Assembly: GCA_017398425.1 (NCBI GenBank)
Contig: JAFQFZ010000029.1
Span: 1 to 60,588 of the forward strand
Origin: Clostridia bacterium
GTDB lineage: Bacteria; Bacillota; Clostridia; Oscillospirales; Acutalibacteraceae
Length of the DNA: 60,588 bases
Reading direction: 5' to 3'
The notes under the pieces are model-generated. The model worked only from the letters and a program-made list of their open reading frames with translations. It had not been told where the DNA came from and searched no databases. Positions 24,346-32,633 of this stretch are shown here, piece by piece (the first letter of the stretch is position 1; each line of letters opens with the position of its first letter). Both the position numbers and the translations under genes were made by a program.

Positions 24346-25133
24346 GAGGTTTTGGAAATTTTCTTGCCGAAATCGGACAAAAAGGTGAGAAGCGTTTCCC
24401 CGACATCCCGACAACGGCAGGGGAAGAGCGCTTTCAGTTCGGGGACGGCATTTTCCATCAGATAAGGATGCCCGACCTTTTGCATCAGCGGCAGGTCGTT
24501 GAAATTGTCGCCGAAGGACATCACATCCTTGGGGTCGATGCCGGTCGCGCGGCAGATGTCGTCGAGCCCCGTACCTTTGTCGGACAGCGTGAAATCGAGC
24601 CATTCCTGCCCGGCCACGGCGATTTGGAAGGTATCGCTCCACGCATCGAAGCGGGGGGCGACCGCGCGGATGTCGGCGTGATGGGCGCTGACCTTGATGA
24701 TCGGCTCGGCGATCTTGTCGACCGACGTGACGACCTGTGTACGGTAGCCCAAAAGATCGCGGATAAGATGCACGTATTCGTCGGATTTCGGGAGCAGATA
24801 ACATTGCTCCGCACCCGAGATCATCACGTCCATGTCGGGGACGGCGAGGATCTCGTCGATGAGCGCGTGTGCTTTTTGGGGATCGAGCGGCGTTTCGGAC
24901 AGCAACCGATCGCCGTCAAATACCACCGCGCCGTTTTCGCAGATGAAAAAGATCTCCTCGGCAACGGGGGCGAACATCCGCCGCAGGCGGTCGTGCTGGC
25001 GACCGCTCGCCACCGCAAAGACGATGCCGCGCGCGAGCACGTCGCGGATGATCGGAAAATAGCGGTCGGACAATTCCCAGTCGCCCTCCTGAAGCAGGGT
25101 GCCGTCGATATCACAGGTGATCATTCGGATCAT
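24342..25133 (-). CDS. Cof-type HAD-superfamily phosphatase
   Basis: 263 residues. Motif I D-I-D-G-T-L-L at the N terminus, A-S-G-R-Q motif II, a C2B-type cap (about 85-185), and motif IV G-D-N-F-N-D-L-P-L-M near residue 217. Cof/YidA phosphatases dephosphorylate sugar phosphates, pyridoxal phosphate and similar small molecules with broad specificity. GAGGAG precedes the ATG by 9 bases. Single gene, divergent from the RND permease. Confidence 0.9.
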   Translation of the reverse strand: MIRMITCDIDGTLLQEGDWELSDRYFPIIRDVLARGIVFAVASGRQHDRLRRMFAPVAEEIFFICENGAVVFDGDRLLSETPLDPQKAHALIDEILAVPDMDVMISGAEQCYLLPKSDEYVHLIRDLLGYRTQVVTSVDKIAEPIIKVSAHHADIRAVAPRFDAWSDTFQIAVAGQEWLDFTLSDKGTGLDDICRATGIDPKDVMSFGDNFNDLPLMQKVGHPYLMENAVPELKALFPCRCRDVGETLLTFLSDFGKKISKTS

Positions 25134-25174
25134 AGAACACGTCTCCTCTTAGTGCCAACAGTCAATTTTGAAGT

Positions 25175-25203
25175 ATTATAGCCCCGATTCGACTTCGGTG
25201 CAA
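25175..25203 (-). promoter_or_regulatory. Promoter of the HAD phosphatase gene
   Basis: Minus strand TTGCAC (25198-25203), 17-base spacer, TATAAT (25175-25180). Confidence 0.7.
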
Positions 25204-25246
25204 GATAAATTTCAGAAAAAGTTTACAGTTTCGACGTGAAGCGCTC

Positions 25247-25275
25247 TTGCTTTTATGCAAGGTTGCCTCTATAAT
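25247..25275 (+). promoter_or_regulatory. Promoter of the RND permease gene
   Basis: TTGCTT (25247-25252), 17-base spacer, TATAAT (25270-25275), divergent from the HAD gene promoter. Confidence 0.7.
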
Positions 25276-25328
25276 GAACCTACTTATAAATGTTGATACT
25301 TGCGAACTTTTCCATAGAAGGTGATACT

Positions 25329-28300
25329 GTGTCCAAATTCAGCGTGAAAAAACCACTCACCGTATTGGTGGCGGTGATCGTCGTGCTGGTGCTCGGTGTG
25401 GTGTCGTATACGCGCATGACACCCGATCTGCTCCCGAATATCAACCTGCCGTACGTCATCGTGGTCACGCCCTATCCCGGTGCGACACCCGAGGCGGCGG
25501 AGCGCGAGATCTCCAAGCCGCTCGAGCAGGCGATGGCGACGCTCGAAAACATCGTGACGGTCAGCTCGTCCTCGGCGGCGAACTATTCGATGGTCACGAT
25601 GGAATTCACCGAAACGGCGAACATGGACAGCATCACCGTTGATGTGTTGCAGAAGATCAACACCGTCGAAGGCAACTGGAGCGAGATGGTCGGCACGCCG
25701 ATCATTTTGAAGCTCAACCCCAATATGCTCCCCGTCATGGTGGCGGCGGTCGACAAAGAGGGCCTCGACACCATTGAGTTGTCGACGTTCGTGAAGGAGA
25801 ACGTCCTCACGGCGCTCGAAGGCACTTCGGGCGTGGCGAGCTTGACGGTGGAAGGACTTCTCGAGGAATCCGTTGCCGTGACCATCGACGCCGACAAGAT
25901 CGCCGCCTTGAACGATACGTTGCGCGGCAAAGTGGACAAGGAGCTTAACGACGCGAAAGAAGAACTCGACAACGCCCAAGCCGAGATCGACAGCGGTAAG
26001 GCGGAGATCGAAAGCGGCAAGCAAGAGCTGGAAAACGGCAAGGATGAACTGAATCAACAGACCGCCGATGCCGAACACCAGATCAACGAAAAACAGCAGG
26101 AGATCAATGCCGCGCGCGTGGAGATCAAAACGCAGTTGATCACGTTGAAGGATCAGCTCGCCGCGCTGGAAGAGACCGAAGGCCAGCTGTCGGCTATCGT
26201 GAACGGCGTGCTGGAATGGGAAAAAACGATCGAGACCTTGCAGGCGGAGATCGCCTTGATGCAGGAATTGCAGGCGACGTGGCCCGAACTGAAAGCGCAG
26301 AAAGACACCTTTGACGGCATGATCGCCGTGATCGAAGCGAACACCTCGCTTACACCTGAGCAAAAGGCACAGGCGATCGCGGAATTGAAAGCGGATCCCG
26401 CTTACGTGCAGGCGATGGCGGATCACGCCGAGGCGGAGGCGCTTCTTGCCGCGCGCGGTCAAACGGCGGAGACCCTGCCGCTGTATATCGTGTCGTTGCA
26501 GACACAGCTGGCGGCGGCGCAAAGCGGCTTGGCCGCTCTCGATCAGGTGCTCGCAGAGCTCGGCATGGACCGCGAAACGCTCGTATCGAGCATGGAAGAG
26601 TTGACCGCCGGCAAGGCACAGCTGACCGACGCGATCGCGATGCTGGAAGCGACGCTTCTGGATCTCGACGCCGGCGAGGTCCAACTCAGCGAGGCGCTCA
26701 AAACCCTGCAGTTGCAAAAGACGGCGGCGATCCTCGAAATGAGCACCGCCACCGCGCAACTGCTCAACGGTGAACTGCAGTTGCAAAGCGCACAGGCGCA
26801 GATCGACGAAGGACTCAAAGCGTTTGAGGAAGGTCGCAAGACCGCCTACGCGCAATCGGATATGGAAGCGGTGCTGACCAAAGAGACGGTCGCGCAATTG
26901 CTCATGGCGCAAAACTTCTCGATGCCCGCGGGCTACGTCGAGGAAGACGGCATCAGCACGCTGGTGGGTGTCGGTGACACGATCGGCAGCATCGAAGAAC
27001 TGCGCGACACGGTGCTTCTCGACCTGCGCATGGAGGGCGTTGCCCCGATCCGTCTGTCGGACGTCGCAACGGTGGAGCTCGTCGACAACAGCGACGACGT
27101 GTTTGCGCGCGTCAACGGTCGCGACGGCATCATCTTGTCCTTCTCCAAGCAGTCGACTTACGCGACCGCCGAAGTGTCGAAAAATCTGCTCAGTCGCTTT
27201 GAAGAGCTCTCGGCCGAATATCCCGGTCTGCATTTCTCGCAGCTGATGGATCAGGGCGACTTTATCTACCTGATGGTGGATACCATCGTGCAAAACCTGC
27301 TCGTCAGCGCACTCTTCTCGGTGCTGATCCTGTTCTTGTTCCTCAAAGATATCAAGCCGACCTTTATCACCTTATGCAGCATTCCGCTGTCGGTGCTGTT
27401 TGCGCTCGTGCTGATGTATTTCTCGGGCGTGACGCTCAACCTGATCTCGATGTCGGCGCTCGCCGTCTCGATCGGTATGCTCGTGGATAACTCGGTCGTC
27501 GTCATCGAAAACATCTACCGCTTGCGCTACAAGGGCGTCGATCCCATCCGCGCGGCGGTGTCGGGTGCGTCGCAGGTGGCAGGCGCGATCGCCGCGTCCA
27601 CGCTGACGACCATCTGTGTGTTCCTGCCCATCGTGTTCGTCGAGGGACTCACCCGTCAGCTGTTCTCGGATATGGCGCTCACCCTCGGCTACGCGCTGAT
27701 GGCGAGCTTGATCGTGGCACTCACTCTGGTGCCGTCGATGTCGGTGCGTCTGTTGCGTAACAACAAGGAACGCACCCACAAATGGTTTGACAAATTCATC
27801 GCGGTGTACCGCCGCATCCTCGCCGCGTGCCTCAACCGTAAGGTGTGGGTGATCCTCGCATCGGTCGGTTTGCTTGTCATGTCGGTGGGACTTGCGTTGA
27901 TGCGCGGCTTCACCTTCATGCCGCAGATGAGCTCGGTGCAGATGACCGTCACCGTCACCGGCAGTAAGGAACACACCGTCGACGACCTCAAAGCGGACAC
28001 CAACGAAGCGATGGCGCGCATCCTGGAGATCGAAGGCATCGAAACGGTCGGTGCCGTCATCTCGGCGGGTAACAGCACGAGCGGCTCGTCCATGCTCAGC
28101 GGCAGTTTGCTCAGCGGCGGCGCGGGCGCGTCGTTGCAGTCGACGATGTACGTCATTTTGGAAGAAAGCTATCTGAAGCAAAGCTACGATATCGCCGCGC
28201 AGATCAACGAGATGTGTGCGGATCTGTCGTGCGAGGTGGAGGCCAGCGGTTCGAGCATGGACAGCATGATGGTGCTGTTCGGCGGCAGCGGTCTGACCAT

Positions 28301-29402
28301 CAACCTCTACGGCGAGGAGACGGAAGCACTCCAGCAAGCGGCGGTCGAGGTCGCGGACATTGTCGGTTCTCTCAAGTCGGTCGCCTCGGTGGACAACGGC
28401 ATGGGCGAGACCGATCCCGAACTGCATTTCTCCGTCGATAAGGCGAAAGCCGCCGCCAAGGGATTGACGGTCGCGCAGGTGTACCAGGAGATCGCCAAGG
28501 CGCTCACGACGGACGTGACGGCGACCACCCTCACCGAAAACGGCAAGACCTACGACGTGATCGTCAGCAGCGGCAGTGTGCCGTCGCCGTCGGAGCTTTC
28601 GGACTACACCTTCACGGTGAAAAACGCGAAGGGCGAAGAGGAAGAGGTCGCACTGAAGGACGTGGCGACCGTCAAACAACTGCAGTCGCCCAAAACCATC
28701 ACGCGCATGGATCAGCGCCGCTACATGACGATCACTGCGGAGCTGAACGAAGGCTACAACGTCACGCTCGTCACCTCCGACGTACAAAAACTGCTCGAGA
28801 GCTACGAAGCGCCCGAGGGTGTGACGATCGAATTTGCAGGCGAAAACGAAGCCATCATGGACGCGATGTCGCAGATGATGGTCATGTTGCTCCTCGGCGT
28901 GCTGTTCGTGTACCTCGTCATGGTCGCGCAGTTCCAGTCGCTCAAATCGCCCTTCATCGTCATGTTCACGATCCCGCTCGCGTTCACGGGCGGCTTCCTC
29001 GGACTGTTGATCTGCGGCTTTGAGGTCAGCGTCATTTCGATCATCGGCTTTGTCATGCTGACGGGCATCATCGTCAACAACGGCATCGTGCTCGTTGACT
29101 ACGTCAATCAGCTCCGCGCGGACGGCATGTCGAAGCGCGAAGCGCTCATCGAGGCCGGTGCCACGCGTATGCGTCCGATCCTGATGACCTCCATCACCAC
29201 CATCCTCGGTCTGTTTATGTCGGCGCTCGCAACGGGCACGGGCAGTGAGATGATGCAACCGATCGCCGTGGTGTGCATCGGCGGCATGATCTACGCCACC
29301 ATTATGACGCTGTTCGTCGTCCCCGTGATGTACGACCTGTTCAACCGCAAAGAGGCGTTCAAGGTCATCACCGACGAGCAGCTCACCGAAGTGGACGAAT
29401 AA
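25329..29402 (+). CDS. RND-family efflux permease with large coiled-coil insert
   Basis: 1357 residues from a GTG at 25329 (GAAGGTGAT upstream; start sequence V-S-K-F-S-V-K-K-P-L-T matches the family better than an ATG at 25290). A first transmembrane helix, porter segments with D-L-L-P-N-I-N-L-P-Y and Y-P-G-A-T-P-E, then about 340 residues (roughly 200-540) of heptad-rich coiled coil (L-D-N-A-Q-A-E-I-D-S-G-K-A-E-I-E-S-G) where AcrB has none. Two RND membrane blocks follow (about 640-860, 1160-1340) with S-I-G-M-L-V-D-N-S-V-V-V. No membrane-fusion or outer-membrane gene is adjacent, as expected in a monoderm. The coil may replace the adaptor protein. Substrate unknown. Confidence 0.88.
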   Translation: MSKFSVKKPLTVLVAVIVVLVLGVVSYTRMTPDLLPNINLPYVIVVTPYPGATPEAAEREISKPLEQAMATLENIVTVSSSSAANYSMVTMEFTETANMDSITVDVLQKINTVEGNWSEMVGTPIILKLNPNMLPVMVAAVDKEGLDTIELSTFVKENVLTALEGTSGVASLTVEGLLEESVAVTIDADKIAALNDTLRGKVDKELNDAKEELDNAQAEIDSGKAEIESGKQELENGKDELNQQTADAEHQINEKQQEINAARVEIKTQLITLKDQLAALEETEGQLSAIVNGVLEWEKTIETLQAEIALMQELQATWPELKAQKDTFDGMIAVIEANTSLTPEQKAQAIAELKADPAYVQAMADHAEAEALLAARGQTAETLPLYIVSLQTQLAAAQSGLAALDQVLAELGMDRETLVSSMEELTAGKAQLTDAIAMLEATLLDLDAGEVQLSEALKTLQLQKTAAILEMSTATAQLLNGELQLQSAQAQIDEGLKAFEEGRKTAYAQSDMEAVLTKETVAQLLMAQNFSMPAGYVEEDGISTLVGVGDTIGSIEELRDTVLLDLRMEGVAPIRLSDVATVELVDNSDDVFARVNGRDGIILSFSKQSTYATAEVSKNLLSRFEELSAEYPGLHFSQLMDQGDFIYLMVDTIVQNLLVSALFSVLILFLFLKDIKPTFITLCSIPLSVLFALVLMYFSGVTLNLISMSALAVSIGMLVDNSVVVIENIYRLRYKGVDPIRAAVSGASQVAGAIAASTLTTICVFLPIVFVEGLTRQLFSDMALTLGYALMASLIVALTLVPSMSVRLLRNNKERTHKWFDKFIAVYRRILAACLNRKVWVILASVGLLVMSVGLALMRGFTFMPQMSSVQMTVTVTGSKEHTVDDLKADTNEAMARILEIEGIETVGAVISAGNSTSGSSMLSGSLLSGGAGASLQSTMYVILEESYLKQSYDIAAQINEMCADLSCEVEASGSSMDSMMVLFGGSGLTINLYGEETEALQQAAVEVADIVGSLKSVASVDNGMGETDPELHFSVDKAKAAAKGLTVAQVYQEIAKALTTDVTATTLTENGKTYDVIVSSGSVPSPSELSDYTFTVKNAKGEEEEVALKDVATVKQLQSPKTITRMDQRRYMTITAELNEGYNVTLVTSDVQKLLESYEAPEGVTIEFAGENEAIMDAMSQMMVMLLLGVLFVYLVMVAQFQSLKSPFIVMFTIPLAFTGGFLGLLICGFEVSVISIIGFVMLTGIIVNNGIVLVDYVNQLRADGMSKREALIEAGATRMRPILMTSITTILGLFMSALATGTGSEMMQPIAVVCIGGMIYATIMTLFVVPVMYDLFNRKEAFKVITDEQLTEVDE

Positions 29403-29405
29403 GGA

Positions 29406-29459
29406 GTCGGCTTTGCCGACGGAATGAAAAAACGAGGTGCTTTTGCACCTCGTTTTTTG
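29406..29459 (+). terminator. GTCGGC hairpin plus terminator after the RND gene
   Basis: A short hairpin GTCGGC-TTT-GCCGAC (29406-29420) followed by stem AAAACGAGGTGC/GCACCTCGTTTT with T tract (29429-29457). Same module as after folK. Confidence 0.85.
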
Positions 29460-29466
29460 TTGTTAT

Positions 29467-29775
29467 GCGGAGGGCGTTCAACCCTTGCCTCCCTCATTGA
29501 GGGTGACTCCCCACATGGGTGGGGAGATGTCACCGTAGGTGACAGAGGGGACCGCCGCCGTAGCGGGTGGCAAAACCGTAGGTTTTGACGGAGGGAGTTT
29601 TTATACAAAACGCGGCGGCACCAAGCGTTGCCCTACGTCAATTGATGAGATCGCGTAGGGGAGGGCCTCCGTGCCCTCCCGTGATGGGATTCCACGGGCG
29701 CACGCTTCAGGTGCGCCCCTACGAAATTGTAAGGGGCTGGGTGTAGGGGACGATGCCCACATCGTCCCGCGGTCG
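29467..29775. repeat. Intergenic dispersed repeats of two families
   Basis: About 300 non-coding bases. The first part (about 29480-29600) is a chain of palindromes of the CTCCCTCATTGAGGG, CCCCACATGGGTGGGG, TGTCACCGTAGGTGACA type. The second part (29605-29770) carries the GGCGGCACCAAG and TAGGGGAGGGCCTCCGTGCCC family seen at 13.7 and 21.6 kb. No gene seen. Confidence 0.7.
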
Positions 29776-29785
29776 ATGTGATGCA

Positions 29786-29911
29786 TCAACCCATCAACAC
29801 ATACGTAAGCGCCAGGATCAGTTCGATCGCCGCGCCTTCGCACAGCAACAACAGCAACACGGCGGCGATCAGCAGGCGGTCGTCGCTCGCACTCACAGAC
29901 AGATTTGCCAC
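29786..29911 (-). CDS. 41-residue single-pass membrane peptide
   Basis: A short frame starting GTG (29911), five bases after the stop of the preceding gene, with AAGGAGG about 12 bases before it. A charged N terminus with S-A-S-D-D-R is followed by L-L-I-A-A-V-L-L-L-L-L-C-E-G-A-A-I-E and a second hydrophobic stretch. Third gene of a compact minus-strand cluster; conserved spacing suggests a real product. Function unknown. Confidence 0.5.
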   Translation of the reverse strand: MANLSVSASDDRLLIAAVLLLLLCEGAAIELILALTYVLMG

Positions 29912-29915
29912 CTCG

Positions 29916-30251
29916 TTACGATCCCTCCTTTTGGTCGGCGATGCCCTTGATCAGCGGCAGGAGCTTGACGAGCTTCATCATCTGCGTCGCATCGTCGAGC
30001 CGTTTTTGCCGTTCCTTTTGCAGATGCGGACGAAGCGCTTTGAGCAGAGCGGCGTTGTCGTCCTCCTGCCCGAGCTGACCGAGAAGCGGCAACAACTGCA
30101 GTATGGGGCCCAGATCGGGCAGGTCGGGCATCGGCGGTTCGGACGGTGCGGCGGGAGCGTCGGCGGTGAACGCCGCCATCAGCTCCTCGATGCGTTTTAC
30201 GCTGTCAGGGGAGGAGAGCAGTCGATCCAGTTTGTCGTTGAGATCCTCCAT
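29916..30251 (-). CDS. Small conserved-type protein, unknown function
   Basis: 111 residues from the ATG at 30251 (GGGAGGAG 8 bases upstream). N-terminal helix (D-L-N-D-K-L-D-R-L-L), a Pro-rich linker (A-P-S-E-P-P-M-P-D-L-P-D), then a helical C-terminal half with L-L-P-L-L-G-Q-L-G and K-L-V-K-L-L-P-L-I-K-G. No signal or transmembrane segment is evident. It lies between two other small genes on the same strand, forming a three-gene operon that I do not recognise by name. Confidence 0.6.
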   Translation of the reverse strand: MEDLNDKLDRLLSSPDSVKRIEELMAAFTADAPAAPSEPPMPDLPDLGPILQLLPLLGQLGQEDDNAALLKALRPHLQKERQKRLDDATQMMKLVKLLPLIKGIADQKEGS

Positions 30252-30303
30252 GTACACCGCTCCTCCCGTTCGGTCTTGTGTTTTGTCACCGCATCGTGTA
30301 TAC

Positions 30304-30543
30304 TTATTTCATAAATTGCGCGAGGTAGCGTCTCACCGCAGGGGAGTTCAACAGCGCCTCGGCTTTTTTGGGATCACCCACGAGGGACGCGAGCGCCTTT
30401 TTGCTGTCCTCGGACAGCGAGGCCGTCAGCGCCTCGGCGCCGCCGTCGGCGACGGTGCGGGCGAGTTGTTCGGGCGGCACGCCCAGTTTTTTGGAAGCGT
30501 ATTGCAACAACGCAGTCATTTGCGCGGGGGTCGGTTGGTTCAT
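30304..30543 (-). CDS. Small helical protein, unknown function
   Basis: 79 residues, entirely helical in appearance: Q-L-L-Q-Y-A-S-K-K-L-G-V-P-P-E-Q-L style N terminus, then G-D-P-K-K-A-E-A-L-L-N-S-P-A-V-R-R-Y-L. First gene of the minus-strand cluster and divergent from the phosphoesterase gene. The ribosome site is weak. Family not recognised. Confidence 0.55.
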   Translation of the reverse strand: MNQPTPAQMTALLQYASKKLGVPPEQLARTVADGGAEALTASLSEDSKKALASLVGDPKKAEALLNSPAVRRYLAQFMK

Positions 30544-30598
30544 ACAGGATCACGCTCCGATGCGATAAAAATTTGTTTGAGAAAAGGGGGCTTGCCGT

Positions 30599-31057
30599 AT
30601 GGTCGTGTTGGTGGTGTCGGACACCCACGGAGACGAAGCGGCACTCAGGGCGGTGCTCAAAAAAGAACTGCGCGCTCACGCCGTGATCCATCTCGGAGAC
30701 GGCGCGCGTGAAGCGGCGCGCCTGCAAAGCGAGGAAGCGCGCCCGTGGCACATCGTCTGCGGCAACTGCGACATCGGCTGTTCGGAACCGCCGCGCAAGC
30801 TGGTGACGCTCGGCGGCGCGAAGCTGTACCTCACGCACGGACACGCCGAGCGCGTCAAATCGAGCCTGCTGACGCTGTGCTACACGGCGATGGAGCAGGA
30901 GGCGAAGGCGGCGCTGTTCGGACACACACACGCTCCGTGCGTGCAGTTTCAAAACGGTGTCCTGCTGTGCAACCCCGGCAGTTTGGCGGCGGCGCGTACC
31001 TATGCGCTTCTGACCGCGGACGGCGGCGAGGTCACCGCCGCGATCCATACGCTGTGA
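30599..31057 (+). CDS. YfcE/MJ0936-type metallophosphoesterase
   Basis: 152 residues. Calcineurin-like motifs in order: S-D-T-H-G-D near the N terminus, H-L-G-D-G, G-N-C-D-I, T-H-G-H and G-H-T-H-A-P, the metal ligands of a dinuclear centre. Members hydrolyse phosphodiesters such as bis-pNPP; the physiological substrate is unknown. AAAAGGGGG precedes ATG. Monocistronic. Confidence 0.88.
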   Translation: MVVLVVSDTHGDEAALRAVLKKELRAHAVIHLGDGAREAARLQSEEARPWHIVCGNCDIGCSEPPRKLVTLGGAKLYLTHGHAERVKSSLLTLCYTAMEQEAKAALFGHTHAPCVQFQNGVLLCNPGSLAAARTYALLTADGGEVTAAIHTL

Positions 31058-31159
31058 CGACAGTCCATCCTATGCGAAACGGACGGCATTTGTGCATTGT
31101 TTCACATAATTCCCCCCAAAAAAGTTGAAAATTTTATGTCGGGAAATGCCGTTATCCCA

Positions 31160-31188
31160 TTGCAAAGGATGTCGAATGATGCTATAAT
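31160..31188 (+). promoter_or_regulatory. Promoter of the PRPP synthetase-like gene
   Basis: TTGCAA (31160-31165), 17-base spacer, TATAAT (31183-31188), 40 bases before the ATG. Confidence 0.75.
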
Positions 31189-31228
31189 CGTAAACGAAAT
31201 TGAAAAATTCATTTCAGGAGGGGTTTCG

Positions 31229-32380
31229 ATGACCGGAGCCAAAGTTGCAGAAGAATTGTTCACCAAGGAAAAACAAGTGGCGCCGCTGCGCATCATCGCG
31301 CTCAGCTCGGCAACCGAGCTCGGTGACCGCATTGATCATTATCTGACCGCCTGGGCGAAAGGCACCAACTACGAGCAGGATACGTTCCTCGTCCCGTCGG
31401 AGTGCCCGCGTTTCTCGTCGGGCGACGGCAAGGGCCTCATCAAGGAAAGCATCCGCGGTGATGACCTGTACATTCTGGTGGATGTCGGCAACTACGCCTG
31501 CACCTACAACTACTTCGGTTACGAGAACCGTATGTCTCCCGATGACCATTATCAGGATCTCAAGCGCATCATCCAGGCGGCGGGCGGTAAAGCGCACCGC
31601 ATCAACGTCGTGATGCCGATCCTCTACGGCGGTCGTCAGCATCGCCGCAACTACCGTGAGTCGCTCGACTGCGCCGCGGCGTTGCAGGAGCTGACCGCGA
31701 TGGGCGTGTCCAACATCGTCACGTTTGACGCGCACGATCCCCGCGTGCACAACGCGATCCCCCTGACCGGCTTTGACAACATCATGCCGTCCTATCAGGT
31801 TCTCAAGTCGCTGTTCCATTCCGTTCCGGACATTCATCCCGATCGCGATCACATGATGGTCATCTCCCCCGACGAGGGCGCGATGAACCGCAATATGTTC
31901 TATGCGTCGGTGATGGGCGTGGATCTCGGTATGTTCTACAAGCGCCGTGATTTCTCCCGCGTGGTCAACGGTCGCAATCCGATCGTCGCGCACGAATATC
32001 TGGGCAACTCGGTCGAGGGCAAGGATGTCTTCATCGCGGACGACATCATCAGCTCGGGCGAGTCGATGCTCGATATCGCCTACGAACTCAAGAAGCGCAA
32101 CGCGCGCCGCATCTTCACCTATGCGACCTACGCGCTGTTTGTCAACGGTCTTGAGGTGTTCGACAAAGCGGTGGCGGACGGCGTGCTGGACGGCGTGTTC
32201 GGCACCAACCTGACCTATCGTCGCCCCGAGCTTGCCGAGCGCAGCTGGTTCCATGAGGTCGATGTCTCCAAGTACGTGGCGTACTTCATCGCCGCTTTGA
32301 ACTGCGATGTGTCGGTATCCACCATCGTGGATCCCCACGCGAAGATCAAGCAGCTTCTGGCGGAGTATCGCGACAACTGA
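31229..32380 (+). CDS. Ribose-phosphate pyrophosphokinase-like protein (divergent)
   Basis: 383 residues from the ATG at 31229 (AGGAGGGG upstream). Two phosphoribosyltransferase-like halves: S-I-R-G-D-D-L-Y-I-L-V-D-V near residue 70, M-P-I-L-Y-G-G-R-Q-H-R-R near residue 130, V-T-F-D-A-H-D-P-R, then F-I-A-D-D-I-I-S-S-G-E-S near residue 273 where canonical PRPP synthetases have a DD-x-x-x-T-x-G-T loop. It is longer than the usual 310-320 residues, with inserts. It probably makes PRPP from ribose 5-phosphate and ATP, but the altered PRPP loop leaves room for a regulatory or salvage role. Confidence 0.75.
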   Translation: MTGAKVAEELFTKEKQVAPLRIIALSSATELGDRIDHYLTAWAKGTNYEQDTFLVPSECPRFSSGDGKGLIKESIRGDDLYILVDVGNYACTYNYFGYENRMSPDDHYQDLKRIIQAAGGKAHRINVVMPILYGGRQHRRNYRESLDCAAALQELTAMGVSNIVTFDAHDPRVHNAIPLTGFDNIMPSYQVLKSLFHSVPDIHPDRDHMMVISPDEGAMNRNMFYASVMGVDLGMFYKRRDFSRVVNGRNPIVAHEYLGNSVEGKDVFIADDIISSGESMLDIAYELKKRNARRIFTYATYALFVNGLEVFDKAVADGVLDGVFGTNLTYRRPELAERSWFHEVDVSKYVAYFIAALNCDVSVSTIVDPHAKIKQLLAEYRDN

Positions 32381-32396
32381 TCCGTATCGTATGTTC

Positions 32397-32606
32397 GAAG
32401 GGGTTGTCGCGTTAAAGGTATTTTGCACAAAGTACAAACCTCTTGGCTCCCCTTGTCAGGGGAGCCGGCACGGCAAAGCCGTGACTGAGGGGTAGTTTTC
32501 TCTCCCTCCGTCATCGCCTGCCGGCGATGCCACCTCCCTCATCAAAGGGAGGCGAGATGTGGTAACACGAATTTGTGCAATGTCCCCTTAACGCGATAGC
32601 CCCTTC
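32397..32606. mobile_element. MITE-like element with imperfect terminal inverted repeats
   Basis: About 210 non-coding bases. The left end (GAAGGGGTTGTCGCGTTAAA then a TTTTGCACAAA word) matches the reverse complement of the right end (GAAGGGGCTATCGCGTTAAG then CATTGCACAAA) with few differences over about 33 bases. Inside are palindromes of the GGCTCCCCTTGTCAGGGGAG and CTCCCTCATCAAAGGGAG type. No transposase. It lies between the PRPP synthetase-like and apbE genes. Confidence 0.6.
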
Positions 32607-32633
32607 TTCTATGTATCGCAAAGGAGGACCGGT

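Noticed and set aside
25284-27293. Long open frame antisense to the RND gene (also 27372-29258)
   Set aside because: His/Arg/Asp-rich composition typical of the complement of a GC-rich gene, no ribosome site, and the plus strand encodes a clear RND permease.
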